Assembly: GCF_026153295.1 (NCBI RefSeq)
Contig: NZ_CP110615.1
Coordinates: 3,162,001 to 3,226,000, forward strand
Length of the DNA: 64,000 bases
DNA from: Rhodococcus antarcticus
Lineage (GTDB): Bacteria; Actinomycetota; Actinomycetes; Mycobacteriales; Mycobacteriaceae
Direction of reading: 5' to 3'
The notes below the pieces were generated by a model. The model had not been told where the DNA came from. It worked only from the letters and a program-made list of their open reading frames with translations, and searched no databases. A program made the position numbers and the translations under genes. Shown one piece after another: positions 43,794 through 53,168 of this stretch. The stretch's first letter is position 1. Every line of letters begins with the position of its first letter.

Positions 43794-44993
43794 TCAGCCC
43801 AGGGAGGCGACCGTGCGCACGACCTGGTCCACCTCGGCCGCCGTCGTGTAGTGCGCCAGCCCCAGCTGCACGGCCCCGCCGATCTCAGTGACGCCCAGGG
43901 CCTCGAACACCCGGTTGCCGGGGGCGGACGGGAACGCGCAGATACCGTTGTCCACCAGGCGCTGCACCACGTCGGCAGCGGGGACGTCGGCCACCGTGAA
44001 GCTCACCATCGGCACCCGCCGCATGGGGTCGCCGAGCACCATCACCTCGGGCAGCGCCCGCAGCGACGCCAGCAGGTGCGAGAGCAGACCCGCCTGGTAG
44101 GCCTTCACCGACGCCATCGACGTCAGCAGCCGGGCCCGGCGTGACCCGGTGGCCGTGTCGTCCAAGGTCGAGAGGTGCTCCACCGACGCGACGAGGCCTG
44201 CCAGCATCGCGTGCGCGTGCCGCCCCAGCTCGAGCCGCTCGGGTCCGCGCGCCTCCGGGTCCAACGAGCACGACGGCAGCTCCTCGAGCAGCGCGGGGTC
44301 CCGGAACACCAGCGCGCCCACCGGCGGTCCCCCCCAGGACGAGCCGCACAGCGCGACGACGTCCGCCCCCATCGCCTCCAGGTCCAGCGGGAGGAACGGT
44401 GCGGCCGAGGTCGCGTCGACGACGACCAGCCCGCCCACGGCGTGGGCCCGGTCGGCGATGGGGCGCACCTCCGGCCGGGTCCCGACGGAGCTGGCCGCCG
44501 CGGTGACGGCGACCACCCGGGTCGCCCCGGTGACGAGGTCGTCGTACTGCCAGTCCGGCAGCTCGCAGGTCTCGATGTCGATCTCGGCCCAGCGGACGGT
44601 GGCCCCGTTGCGGTCACCCACCCGCAGCCACGGGGCCACGTTCGCCTCGTCGTCCAGCCGCGAGAGAACCACCTCGGTGCCGAGGGTCAGCCGCGGAGCC
44701 AGCGCGTCGGCGAGCCGGGTCAGCAGCTCGGAGCGGCCGGGACCGAGCACCACGCCCGCCGGGTCCCCACCGACCACGTCGGCCGCCGCGCGCCGGGCGG
44801 CGTCGACGATCGCCGACCCGCGCTGCGACGAGGGGAACAGCCCCCGTGGACCCGAGACCGGCGCCCGCATCGCCGTCGACACCGTGGTGGCGACCGAGTC
44901 CGGCACCTGCATGCCCGCCTGCGCGTCGAGGTGCACCCACCCGTCACCGAGGGCCGGGAACAGGCCCCGGATCCGGGCGACGTCGAAACCCAT
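43794..44993 (-). CDS. Class V aminotransferase-fold protein (Rv3778c-like), PLP lysine apparently missing
   Basis: A 399-aa relative of cysteine desulfurases, equivalent in position to Rv3778c. The fold is recognisable (VHLDAQAGMQVPDSV, then DATSAAPFLPLDLEAMGADVV as the cofactor Asp region). At the cofactor lysine, where SAHKxxGPxG is expected, the sequence is CGSSWGGPPVGAL, with no Lys. It may bind PLP without forming the usual Schiff base, or not be an aminotransferase at all. The ATG at 44993 follows TAGGCT at 7 nt. Activity cannot be predicted. Confidence 0.82.
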   Translation of the reverse strand: MGFDVARIRGLFPALGDGWVHLDAQAGMQVPDSVATTVSTAMRAPVSGPRGLFPSSQRGSAIVDAARRAAADVVGGDPAGVVLGPGRSELLTRLADALAPRLTLGTEVVLSRLDDEANVAPWLRVGDRNGATVRWAEIDIETCELPDWQYDDLVTGATRVVAVTAAASSVGTRPEVRPIADRAHAVGGLVVVDATSAAPFLPLDLEAMGADVVALCGSSWGGPPVGALVFRDPALLEELPSCSLDPEARGPERLELGRHAHAMLAGLVASVEHLSTLDDTATGSRRARLLTSMASVKAYQAGLLSHLLASLRALPEVMVLGDPMRRVPMVSFTVADVPAADVVQRLVDNGICAFPSAPGNRVFEALGVTEIGGAVQLGLAHYTTAAEVDQVVRTVASLG

Positions 44994-45095
44994 GCCCCGC
45001 AGCCTACGGCCGGGCGACGTGCGGTCCGGGTGCCCTCCCCACCCGACCGACCCCACCGCGAGGCCCCCCTACCTGCAGCCGGGGATGATGGTTGC

Positions 45096-45572
45096 ATGAC
45101 ACGACCAGACTCCGACCAGGTCCAGGTGCAGGAGGCCGCGTCCGACTTCTCCGGTGTGTCCGAGATGGTCGAGCAGCCCGCCAAGGTGATGCGCATCGGC
45201 ACGATGATCAAGCAGCTCCTCGAGGAGGTCAGGGCCGCTCCGCTCGACGACGCCAGCCGCACGAGGCTCCGCGAGATCCATGCCAGCTCCATCCGCGAGC
45301 TCGAGCAGGGCCTGGCCCCGGCGCTCCGCGACGAGCTCGACCGGCTCGCGCTGCCCTTGAGCGAGGACGCCATTCCCTCCGACGCGGAGCTGCGGATCGC
45401 CCAGGCCCAGCTCGTCGGCTGGCTCGAGGGCCTGTTCCACGGCATGCAGACCGCCGTGATCGCCCATCAGCTGGCCGCGCGCTCCCAGCTCGAGCAGGTG
45501 CACCAGGGGGCCCTGCCCCCGGGCGCGACGCCGGTGCCACCGACCACCCCGGGCACCGGCCAGTACCTGTAG
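45096..45572 (+). CDS. bpa: Bacterial proteasome activator Bpa/PafE
   Basis: A 158-aa ATP-independent activator that forms a ring and opens the 20S proteasome gate, the Rv3780 family. A helical core (MRIGTMIKQLLEEVRAAP, ELEQGLAPALRDELDRLALP) is followed by GWLEGLFHGMQTA and a flexible Pro/Thr-rich tail that ends in GQYL, the motif that docks into the proteasome. The presence of the motif implies the genome also encodes a 20S proteasome. It precedes rmlA and the galactan exporter, as in mycobacteria. Confidence 0.95.
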   Translation: MTRPDSDQVQVQEAASDFSGVSEMVEQPAKVMRIGTMIKQLLEEVRAAPLDDASRTRLREIHASSIRELEQGLAPALRDELDRLALPLSEDAIPSDAELRIAQAQLVGWLEGLFHGMQTAVIAHQLAARSQLEQVHQGALPPGATPVPPTTPGTGQYL

Positions 45573-45638
45573 CCCCCCTGGACGTGCGGAGCAGCGCCAC
45601 CTTGGGCCGGACGTCACGCACCGGGCAGGATGCCCCGC

Positions 45639-46508
45639 ATGCGCGGAATCATCCTGGCCGGCGGCTCCGGCACCCGGCTCAACCCGATCACCCTCGGCGT
45701 GAGCAAGCAGCTGGTGCCCGTCTACGACAAGCCGATGATCTACTACCCGCTCTCCACCCTGATCCTGGCGGGGATCCAGGACGTGCTGGTCATCACCACC
45801 CCGCACGACGCGGAGCAGTTCCACCGCCTGCTCGGCGACGGCTCCCAGTTCGGCATCCACCTCACCTACACCGTCCAGGCGGAGCCCAACGGTCTCGCCC
45901 AGGCGTTCGTGCTCGGCGCGGACTTCGTGGGCTCCGACGCGAGCGCGCTCGTGCTGGGCGACAACATCTTCTACGGCCCCGGCATGGGCGCCACCCTGAG
46001 CCGCTTCGCCGACATCGACGGCGGCGCGGTGTTCGCCTACCGGGTGGCCGACCCCACGGCGTACGGCGTCGTGGAGTTCGACGAGAACTTCACCGCCCTG
46101 TCGCTGGAGGAGAAGCCCGCGAAGCCGCGCTCGAGCTACGCGGTCCCGGGGCTGTACTTCTACGACAACGACGTCGTGGCCATCGCCCGCGACCTGCAGC
46201 CCTCGGCCCGCGGGGAGTACGAGATCACCGACGTCAACCGCGCCTACCTCGAGCAGGGTCGGCTCAAGGTGGAGGTGCTGCCGCGGGGCACCGCGTGGCT
46301 GGACACCGGCACGTTCGACTCGCTGCTGGACGCCTCCAACTACGTGCGCACGATCGAGGACCGACAGGGACTCAAGGTGGGATCGCCGGAGGAGGTGGCG
46401 TGGCGCCGCGGCTTCCTCACCGACGACGACCTCCGGGTGCGCGCCGAGAAGCTGGTGAAGTCCGGATACGGCACCTACCTGCTGGGGCTGCTCGAGCAGG
46501 GCAGGTAG
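45639..46508 (+). CDS. rmlA: Glucose-1-phosphate thymidylyltransferase
   Basis: A 289-aa nucleotidyltransferase that makes dTDP-glucose, the first step toward dTDP-rhamnose for the rhamnose linker of arabinogalactan. It shows the N-terminal [27 protein letters not shown], the metal/sugar motif LGDNIFYG and [15 protein letters not shown]. The ATG at 45639 was chosen because the GGGCAGG ribosome binding site is well spaced from it; an ATG at 45630 is adjacent to that site. It has a complete family length. Confidence 0.94.
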   Translation: MRGIILAGGSGTRLNPITLGVSKQLVPVYDKPMIYYPLSTLILAGIQDVLVITTPHDAEQFHRLLGDGSQFGIHLTYTVQAEPNGLAQAFVLGADFVGSDASALVLGDNIFYGPGMGATLSRFADIDGGAVFAYRVADPTAYGVVEFDENFTALSLEEKPAKPRSSYAVPGLYFYDNDVVAIARDLQPSARGEYEITDVNRAYLEQGRLKVEVLPRGTAWLDTGTFDSLLDASNYVRTIEDRQGLKVGSPEEVAWRRGFLTDDDLRVRAEKLVKSGYGTYLLGLLEQGR

Positions 46509-46548
46509 CGCCGCGCCGGTACCGGGCTCTCGTCACGCCCCCACCGGG

Positions 46549-46554
46549 TAGCCT
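46549..46554 (+). promoter_or_regulatory. -10 box of the wzm-wzt-glfT1 operon
   Basis: TAGCCT ends 8 nt before the GTG at 46563. Confidence 0.42.
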
Positions 46555-46562
46555 CGGCCACC

Positions 46563-47435
46563 GTGTCCGCCACCACTGCCGTCGAGCAGCCCCGCGCCGA
46601 GGTCGTCGCCTCCGACTCGCGGACCCTGCACCGTGCGCTGCAGGACCTGCGGACCGGGTTCGCGCAGCGCGAGCTGTGGGCCCACCTGGGGTGGCAGGAC
46701 ATCAAGCAGCGCTACCGCCGCTCGTACCTCGGGCCCATCTGGATCACCATCGCCACCGGGGTCACCGCGCTGGCCATGGGGCTGCTCTACGCGCAGCTGT
46801 TCAAGATCGACCTGGCCACGTTCCTGCCCCACATCACCGTCGGCCTCATCGTGTGGACCATGCTCTCGGGCTTCATGCTCGAGGGTTCCGAGGTGTTCAT
46901 CGTCAACGAGGGGCTGATCAAGCAGCTCCCGGCGCCGTTGAGCGTGCACGTGTACCGCATGGTGTGGCGCCAGATGCTGTTGTTCGCCCACAACTTGATC
47001 ATCTACGTGATCCTCCTGGCCATCTACTTCCCGGCGCAGGGTCTGCACTGGACGTCGCTGCTGGCGGTGCCGGCCCTGGCGCTGCTGGGCCTCAACGGGG
47101 TGTGGCTGGCGATCGTTGTCGGCATCGTCGCCACCCGGTTCCGGGACGTCTCGCCGATCATCGGCAGCCTCGTCCAGCTCCTGTTCTTCATGACCCCCAT
47201 CGTGTGGACGGCGGCGCAGCTGCCGAAGAACGCCGACGGCAGCCTCACCTCCCGAGCCCGTCTGGTGGAGGTCAACCCGCTGTTCCACTTCCTCGAGATC
47301 ATCAGGGCGCCGATGCTGGGCGACAGCCAGTACCTCTACCACTGGCTCATCGTCATCGCCATCACCGTCGTGGGTTGGGCGCTGGCCCTGTTCTTCCTGC
47401 GCAACTACCGGGCCCGCGTGGCCTACTGGGTGTGA
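46563..47435 (+). CDS. wzm: Galactan/O-antigen ABC exporter, permease
   Basis: A 290-aa ABC-2 type permease with six predicted membrane helices and an N-terminal cytosolic amphipathic segment (RELWAHLGWQDIKQRYRRSY). It matches the Wzm/RfbD group; its mycobacterial homologue (Rv3783) exports lipid-linked galactan together with Wzt. It is 6 bp from wzt, in one operon with wzt and glfT1. Confidence 0.93.
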   Translation: MSATTAVEQPRAEVVASDSRTLHRALQDLRTGFAQRELWAHLGWQDIKQRYRRSYLGPIWITIATGVTALAMGLLYAQLFKIDLATFLPHITVGLIVWTMLSGFMLEGSEVFIVNEGLIKQLPAPLSVHVYRMVWRQMLLFAHNLIIYVILLAIYFPAQGLHWTSLLAVPALALLGLNGVWLAIVVGIVATRFRDVSPIIGSLVQLLFFMTPIVWTAAQLPKNADGSLTSRARLVEVNPLFHFLEIIRAPMLGDSQYLYHWLIVIAITVVGWALALFFLRNYRARVAYWV

Positions 47436-47441
47436 GCTGAC

Positions 47442-48236
47442 ATGAGTTCTGGACACGTCTCGATCGACACGCACGACGCCTGCGTCGACTTCCCCATCTT
47501 CGACGCCAAGAGCAGGTCGGTGAAGAAGGCCTTCCTCGGCAGGGCCGGCGGCAGCATCGGCCGGAACTCCTCGAACGTGGTGGTGGTGGAAGCCCTGCGC
47601 GACATCACCATCAGCCTCAAGGAGGGGGACAGGGTCGGGCTCGTGGGTCACAACGGCGCGGGCAAGTCCACCCTGCTGCGACTCCTCTCGGGCATCTACG
47701 AACCCACCCGTGGCCGTGCCTCCATCCAGGGTCGAGTCGCGCCGGTGTTCGACCTCGGTGTGGGCATGGACCCGGAGATCTCCGGGTTCGAGAACATCAT
47801 CATCCGGGGCCTGTTCCTGGGCATGACGCGCAAGCAGATGCTCGCCAAGATGGACGAGATCGCGGAGTTCACCGAGCTCGGCGACTATCTCGCGATGCCC
47901 ATGCGGACCTACTCGACCGGCATGCGGGTACGAGTCGCACTCGCGGTGGTCACCAGCATCGAGCCGGAGATCCTGCTGCTCGACGAGGGCATCGGGGCCG
48001 TGGACGCCGAGTTCATGAAGAAGGCCCGCGTCCGGCTGCAGGACCTGGTGGCCCGCGCCGGCATCCTCGTCTTCGCCAGCCACTCCGACGAGTTCCTGGT
48101 CCAGCTGTGCTCCAGCGCCATGTGGATCGACCACGGCACGGTGCGCCAGTCCGGCTCCATCCGGGACGTGCTCACCGCCTACAACGGCCCGGACTCGGCG
48201 GAGCGGGTCGACCGGATGATCGCTGCGCACGCGTGA
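47442..48236 (+). CDS. wzt: Galactan/O-antigen ABC exporter, ATPase
   Basis: A 264-aa ABC ATPase with Walker A GHNGAGKS, ABC signature YSTGMRVR, Walker B ILLLDEGIG and switch His in FASHSDE. It lacks a C-terminal carbohydrate-binding extension, as in the mycobacterial Rv3781 type. It forms the exporter with wzm and overlaps glfT1 by 4 bp (GTGA). Confidence 0.94.
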   Translation: MSSGHVSIDTHDACVDFPIFDAKSRSVKKAFLGRAGGSIGRNSSNVVVVEALRDITISLKEGDRVGLVGHNGAGKSTLLRLLSGIYEPTRGRASIQGRVAPVFDLGVGMDPEISGFENIIIRGLFLGMTRKQMLAKMDEIAEFTELGDYLAMPMRTYSTGMRVRVALAVVTSIEPEILLLDEGIGAVDAEFMKKARVRLQDLVARAGILVFASHSDEFLVQLCSSAMWIDHGTVRQSGSIRDVLTAYNGPDSAERVDRMIAAHA

Positions 48237-49141
48237 GCCAGCCCGCCCCCCCGGCGACCGTCGTGGCCGTGGTGGTCACCATGCACCGCCGCGAGCTGCT
48301 CACCGAGTCGCTGCGGGTCCTGGCGGCCCAGTCCCGCCCGGTCGACCACCTGGTGGTGGTCGACAACGGTGCCCAGCCCGAGGTGCGCGCGGTCGTCGAG
48401 CAGTGCGGCCTGCCCGCCACCTACCTGCCCTCGCAGCGCAACCTCGGGGGAGCCGGCGGGTTCGCCCTGGGCATGCTCCACGCGCTGAGCCTGGGGGCCG
48501 ACTGGCTGTGGCTCGCCGACGACGACGGTCGCCCCGAGGGCCCTGAGGTCCTGGCGACGCTGCTGGCGTGCGCCGAGCGGCACTCGCTGGTCGCGGTGTC
48601 GCCGGTGGTCGTCGACATCGCCGACCCCTCCCGACTGGCCTTCCCGCTGCGGCGCGGTGTGCAGTGGCGCCGGCTGCGCTCGGAGCTCGGCGACGACGGC
48701 GAGGACCTGCTGCCCGGGATCGCCTCGCTGTTCAACGGTGCCCTCTTCAGCGCCGACTGCGTGGACACCGTGGGCGTGCCCGACCACCGCCTGTTCTTCC
48801 GCGGGGACGAGGTGGAGGTGCACCGGAGGCTGGTGCGCTCCGGCGTCCGCTTCGGCACGTGCCTGCAGACCACGTACCTGCACCCGAACGGGTCCGACGA
48901 GTTCCGACCGATCCTGGGTGGCCGGTTGCACACGCAGTACCCCGACGACGACGTCAAGCGGTTCTACACCTACCGCAACCGCGGGTACCTCATGGCGCAA
49001 CCCGGGATGCGCAGGCTGCTGCCGCAGGAGTGGCTCCGCTTCGGCTGGTACTTCCTGGTGAACCGGCGGGACCCGGCTGGCCTGCGTGAGTGGTTCCGGC
49101 TGCGCACCCTGGGGCGCAAGGAACGCTTCACCCGCCTGTAG
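48233..49141 (+). CDS. glfT1: Galactofuranosyltransferase GlfT1
   Basis: A 302-aa GT2-type enzyme that adds the first galactofuranose residues to the rhamnosyl-GlcNAc lipid carrier. The GT-A core has VVTMHRRELLTESLRVL, the nucleotide motif VVDNGAQ, and the metal-binding ADDDGRP; LFFRGDEVEVHRRL is the catalytic-base region. Context (export ABC genes, glf at the window's end) and family agree with Rv3782. Start GTG at 48233. Confidence 0.93.
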   Translation: MSQPAPPATVVAVVVTMHRRELLTESLRVLAAQSRPVDHLVVVDNGAQPEVRAVVEQCGLPATYLPSQRNLGGAGGFALGMLHALSLGADWLWLADDDGRPEGPEVLATLLACAERHSLVAVSPVVVDIADPSRLAFPLRRGVQWRRLRSELGDDGEDLLPGIASLFNGALFSADCVDTVGVPDHRLFFRGDEVEVHRRLVRSGVRFGTCLQTTYLHPNGSDEFRPILGGRLHTQYPDDDVKRFYTYRNRGYLMAQPGMRRLLPQEWLRFGWYFLVNRRDPAGLREWFRLRTLGRKERFTRL

Positions 49142-49249
49142 GGGAAGGGCGGTGCAGGGAGCTGGTCGAGGCACCCGCCCGCCCCCCCGCCCCAGGCCGT
49201 GACTGCCGCCTGTCACGCCGTACCGACCGCGATCAACCGCGGTGGCCGG

Positions 49250-50083
49250 TCAGGATCCCATCCGGCGGCGCAGCCAGACGTACGTCATCCGCCGGAGGAA
49301 GGCCATGAGCACCACGCGGGCGTTTCCCACTCGGACGTCTCGGGCGGAGAGCAGGGCGGGGTCCTCGGCACGCAGCGCGCGGTGCATGCCGTGGACCTGG
49401 CTGGACTGCTCCTTGACCAGGGCGACGCTCCACTGGGTGGCGCTGATGCGGAAGCTCGCGAGCGACCGGGGCAGCGCCACCACGTCGCCGTGCAGCATGA
49501 CCGCGATGTAGGTGGCCTCGTCGATGACGAACGGGTGGTCGTTGCACCACCAGCCCACCTCCGCCAGCACGTCACGGCGTAGCAGGACGCACGCCGGCTC
49601 GCCGAAGATGTTGCTGCCCACCACCACCGTGCGCCGAGCCGCCACCCGCCCGTCCACCAGTCCGCGCAGCCCCGCCAGGCCGCGCTTGCGCACGACGCGC
49701 ACACCGTGGTGGTCGACGATGTCACGCTGGCTGGCCACCAGCACCGCACTCGGGTGGGCGTCGAACTCCGCCACCTGCTCGCTGACCGCCGTGGGCTCGA
49801 GCAGGTCGTCGCCACAGACCAGCTTGACGAGCTCACCACGGGCCTGCTGGGAGACCCGGTTCCAGTTCCGCACGGCACCCCCGCCGGCCTCCGTGGTGAG
49901 CAGGGTGACACGCGGGTCGTCGGCGAAGCGCGCGAGCAGCGCGGCGGTCCCGTCGGCGGAGGAGTGATCGGCCACGATCACCTCCAGGTCCTCGTAGTCC
50001 TGGGCCAGCACCGACTCCATCGTCTCCACGATGTACTCGGCGTTGTTGTAGGCCGGGATGACGACGGACACGCGCGGAGTCAT
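49250..50083 (-). CDS. Family 2 glycosyltransferase
   Basis: A 277-aa inverting glycosyltransferase with the GT-A start VSVVIPAYNNAEYIVETMESV, VADHSSADGT and the metal motif VCGDDLLEP. The C-terminus is basic without clear membrane helices. It is co-translated with the GtrA gene upstream (ATGA overlap), suggesting action on a lipid-linked sugar at the membrane. Donor and acceptor are unknown. It converges on glfT1; a weak 6-bp hairpin (49226-49243) lies between. Confidence 0.88.
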   Translation of the reverse strand: MTPRVSVVIPAYNNAEYIVETMESVLAQDYEDLEVIVADHSSADGTAALLARFADDPRVTLLTTEAGGGAVRNWNRVSQQARGELVKLVCGDDLLEPTAVSEQVAEFDAHPSAVLVASQRDIVDHHGVRVVRKRGLAGLRGLVDGRVAARRTVVVGSNIFGEPACVLLRRDVLAEVGWWCNDHPFVIDEATYIAVMLHGDVVALPRSLASFRISATQWSVALVKEQSSQVHGMHRALRAEDPALLSARDVRVGNARVVLMAFLRRMTYVWLRRRMGS

Positions 50084-50643
50084 GCTCCACCCCTCTCGGA
50101 CGCCGCGTCGGGGCCCGGTGCTGCTGTCGGTGCGCCGTGGCGCTTGAACGAGAAGTCGCGGTATCCGAAGAACTGGGCGACGGCGAGGACCGCGGTGATG
50201 ACGAGCTGCGACGGGATCCGGGGGAGGTCGAACCCCGAGACCGCGACGGTCATCAGCAGGAGGTTGACCAGGAACGCGCCGAAGTTCACGACGGCGAAGC
50301 GACCCAGGTCGCGGACGAAGTTCCCGCGGACCTTGAACACGAGGAAGCGGTACATGAGGAACGCCGTGACCACGCTGCAGAAGTAGGCCGCGGCCAGGCT
50401 GAACTGGTACCCGAGCCGGTCGCCGGTGAGCAGCTCCCACACGACGAACCACCCGCTGCCGATGGCGGTGTTGACCCCACCCACGGCCAGGAACGCCAGC
50501 TTCTGGTTCGAGATCAGCCGCATGAGCGGACCCAGCTCGCCCGTCATCCCGGCCGGTGGGGCCGGGGTGCTGGGCGAGTCGCCCGCGGGCGCCGCCGTCC
50601 CCGGAACGTCCCGAGACCGGGGTGGGGTGGCCGGCGAGGTCAT
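50080..50643 (-). CDS. GtrA-family membrane protein
   Basis: A 187-aa protein with an N-terminal Pro/Thr-rich cytosolic segment and four membrane helices of the GtrA family (LAVGGVNTAIGSGWFVVWELL, split by family motif, YFCSVVTAFLMYRF, FGAFLVNLLL, VAQFFGYRDFSFK). Family members assist movement or presentation of polyprenyl-linked sugars; Rv3789 is the mycobacterial relative near arabinan genes. The ATG at 50643 was chosen because the frame upstream is Arg-rich and crosses the promoter of the divergent gene. Confidence 0.88.
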   Translation of the reverse strand: MTSPATPPRSRDVPGTAAPAGDSPSTPAPPAGMTGELGPLMRLISNQKLAFLAVGGVNTAIGSGWFVVWELLTGDRLGYQFSLAAAYFCSVVTAFLMYRFLVFKVRGNFVRDLGRFAVVNFGAFLVNLLLMTVAVSGFDLPRIPSQLVITAVLAVAQFFGYRDFSFKRHGAPTAAPGPDAASERGGA

Positions 50644-50793
50644 GCTCCTCCTCGATGCACGCACGGAGGACAACCTTGCCGTCAGACGTACGACGTGCGC
50701 GGCTGTGTCTACGATGAGCGACAGTACGCGGTGGTTGGACAGCCCGAATTCTTCCGTCCCGCGGAGCCGGGCTGAACCGTGGCGCCCGGTAGG

Positions 50794-50799
50794 TATCCT
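50794..50799 (+). promoter_or_regulatory. -10 box of the YfhO-like gene
   Basis: TATCCT, with a start expected near 50806 and a short leader carrying ACGAGG before the ATG at 50833. Confidence 0.42.
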
Positions 50800-50832
50800 G
50801 GGCACGATCCCCCGGAACGGACGAGGTGCTGA

Positions 50833-53139
50833 ATGCTGATCTCTGAACGCCCCGCGGCGCGTTCGAGGCGCGCGGACGGCGTTTGCGCGGGCCCTTCGAG
50901 ACCCACCCGCTACGAGCCCGTCGCACCGTCGCGCCGCTCCCGGTGGACCTGGGGGGCGGTGACCGTCCTGGGCGTGCTCGGCGGTTACCTGGTGATCCTG
51001 GTGGAGAACAGGCGCTTCTTCTACTCCGACGACACCGAGTCAGGAGCAATACCCAACTGGATCGAGCTCGGACGACTGCTGCGCTCGGGTGAGCTGCCGA
51101 CGCTAAGTCCCGACCAGTGGATGGGCGGCAACTGGGCGGTCGAGGGCCAAGGCGGGCTCTGGAACCCCGTGCAGGTCCTCATCAACGCCATCGCTCCGTC
51201 CATCAACGACTTGTCCCTCTTCTCCGCCGCCGTCAAGTGTGTGTTCGCGCTCGTGCTGGCCCTGGGCGCCTACCGGACCGCTCTCGAGTACAGCGCCCGC
51301 CCGCACTGGGCGGCGGTCGCGGGCGCCGCGGTGCCGCTCACCGGATTCTCCCTGTTCTACGACCAGGCCTCCTGGGTGACGGCCCTGACCAGCATGGCGT
51401 GGATCGCCCAGGCCTGGGCGAGCTCGCTGCGCTACGCGCGCGGCAACTCCGGCCCCGTTCCCGCCTTCGTGTTCCTGTACCTCGCAATCAGCGTCGGCTA
51501 CCCACACGCCGCGATCGCCGCGGGTCTGCTCACCGGTTGCCTGGTCGTCGGGGAACGGTTGCACCAGGGGCGCTGGGCGCCCGGCCTCAAGCTCGCCGCG
51601 GCCGCGGCCGCGGCCGCGGCCTGCGGTGCGCTCACGTTCCTCCCCGGGCTGCTCTCCTCGTCGGTGACGTGGCGCAGCGGGCAGGGCAACCTCTACAACG
51701 ACAACTTTCTCACCGCGCCGTGGTCGGAGACCCTCACCGCGAGCCTGCCGTCGAGCGTTCCGTCGATCCAGGCGTGGTTCGGCGAGGTGCAGCCCTGGCC
51801 GGTGACCTACGTAGCCTGGTTCCTGATACCCGCGCTCGCGTTCATCGACTGGGCGGCGGCCCGCCGGTCGCTGCGTGCGCTGTCCTCGGCAATCATATTC
51901 GGGGCCGTCATGCTCGTCATCACCGACGGTCCGAGCAGCCTCGGCGCCTTGCGCTGGCCGGCGCGTTGGCTCCCCTTCGTCGCGCTGACGATGCTGCTGG
52001 TCGTCTGTACCCTGCTGAGCCGGCACGGCCTGTCGCGCCCCTCCCGGACCCGAGTGGGCATGGCACTCCTGCTCGTCGGTGTCCAGGTCGCCCGCGGCTT
52101 CTCCTCGAATCCAGGACTGTTCAGTCGCCACGTCCTGGTCGGCCTTGCGATCGTGCTGGCCGGGGCGGTCGTGCTGCTGGCCGCCCGCTGGGGTCGGCCC
52201 CGACTCGTGGCAGTCCTGCTGATCCTCTCCTCGCTGCCCGTGCTCTGGTTCCAGATCTCGCGCTACCCGTACACCTCCGCCTGGAACCTTCCGACGAGCA
52301 AGGACGCAGCGCAGGCGGCGTTCCCCGCGCAGCCCGGTCTGACGCTGCAGCTGGGGGACCGCAACCTCGTCCCGCCCTCGGACCGCACCCTCGACGGCGC
52401 CTGGGACTCGCTGATCTTCGGCAACTACGCGAAGACGCTGAACAGGGACTACGTCAACAGCTACACCTCGATCGGGTACGCGGCGTTCTCCGACCTGCTG
52501 TGCATGACCTACGACGGTTCGACCTGCCCCGCGGCGTACCAGAAGCTGTTCACCACCGAGCCCAGCACCGGCCGCACCTACGCCGACCTCATGATGCTGG
52601 ACCGCGTCGTGCTGCAGAGAGCGCAGTACCCCTTGGTGATCGGACAGGACGCCCCGGCCGGTTGGCAGTGGCAGGGCGGAGACTCCGACTCGCTGGTGCT
52701 CGTGCGTGCCGGCGGACTGCTCTCGCGGGCCGACGGTCGCGTGGTGTCGGCCCAGGGTGTCGAGACGAGCCTCGCCTCCGAGTCCGACGCCGTCGGCAGC
52801 TACCGCGTCCAGTCCGGCTCGGGGGGGGCGGTCGTACTGTCCCGGCTCGCATGGCCGGGCTACACGGCGACGATCGACGGGAGGCCCGTCCCGGTGACGG
52901 CCACGGGTGGCATCTTCGTGACGGTGGACGTCCCGGCTGGGACGCGGGGCACCCTGACCGTGACCTTCCGGCCGCCGGGCACCACCCTCGGCCTCGCTGC
53001 GCTGGTCGTCGGCCTCGTGGGCATCGCGCTCCTCACCGTTGCGGACGTCCGGCGGCGGCGTCGACTCCGCTTCGGGGCAGATGGGCAAGGTGCCGGCCCT
53101 GGCCCCGATCTGCGAACGCAGGAACGCGTTCGGGTCTGA
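50833..53139 (+). CDS. Large polytopic membrane protein, YfhO/GT-C-like
   Basis: A 768-aa protein with about ten to twelve membrane helices (~35-470), then an extracytoplasmic domain (~480-710) and a final helix (~715-745). The outer beta-rich part includes LSRLAWPGYTATIDGRPVPV, as in YfhO-family proteins, which belong to the GT-C class that uses polyprenyl-phosphate sugars. An acidic pair in the first loop (YSDDTESGAIPN) may be the catalytic site. The role in envelope glycosylation is inferred from topology and neighbours. Confidence 0.8.
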   Translation: MLISERPAARSRRADGVCAGPSRPTRYEPVAPSRRSRWTWGAVTVLGVLGGYLVILVENRRFFYSDDTESGAIPNWIELGRLLRSGELPTLSPDQWMGGNWAVEGQGGLWNPVQVLINAIAPSINDLSLFSAAVKCVFALVLALGAYRTALEYSARPHWAAVAGAAVPLTGFSLFYDQASWVTALTSMAWIAQAWASSLRYARGNSGPVPAFVFLYLAISVGYPHAAIAAGLLTGCLVVGERLHQGRWAPGLKLAAAAAAAAACGALTFLPGLLSSSVTWRSGQGNLYNDNFLTAPWSETLTASLPSSVPSIQAWFGEVQPWPVTYVAWFLIPALAFIDWAAARRSLRALSSAIIFGAVMLVITDGPSSLGALRWPARWLPFVALTMLLVVCTLLSRHGLSRPSRTRVGMALLLVGVQVARGFSSNPGLFSRHVLVGLAIVLAGAVVLLAARWGRPRLVAVLLILSSLPVLWFQISRYPYTSAWNLPTSKDAAQAAFPAQPGLTLQLGDRNLVPPSDRTLDGAWDSLIFGNYAKTLNRDYVNSYTSIGYAAFSDLLCMTYDGSTCPAAYQKLFTTEPSTGRTYADLMMLDRVVLQRAQYPLVIGQDAPAGWQWQGGDSDSLVLVRAGGLLSRADGRVVSAQGVETSLASESDAVGSYRVQSGSGGAVVLSRLAWPGYTATIDGRPVPVTATGGIFVTVDVPAGTRGTLTVTFRPPGTTLGLAALVVGLVGIALLTVADVRRRRRLRFGADGQGAGPGPDLRTQERVRV

Positions 53140-53168
53140 ACCCGTCGGATGGCGCCCGCGCGGACCCT

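Noticed and set aside
49226-49243. Strong terminator between glfT1 and the GT2 gene
   Set aside because: Only a 6-bp stem and no T-run; too weak for a separate feature.
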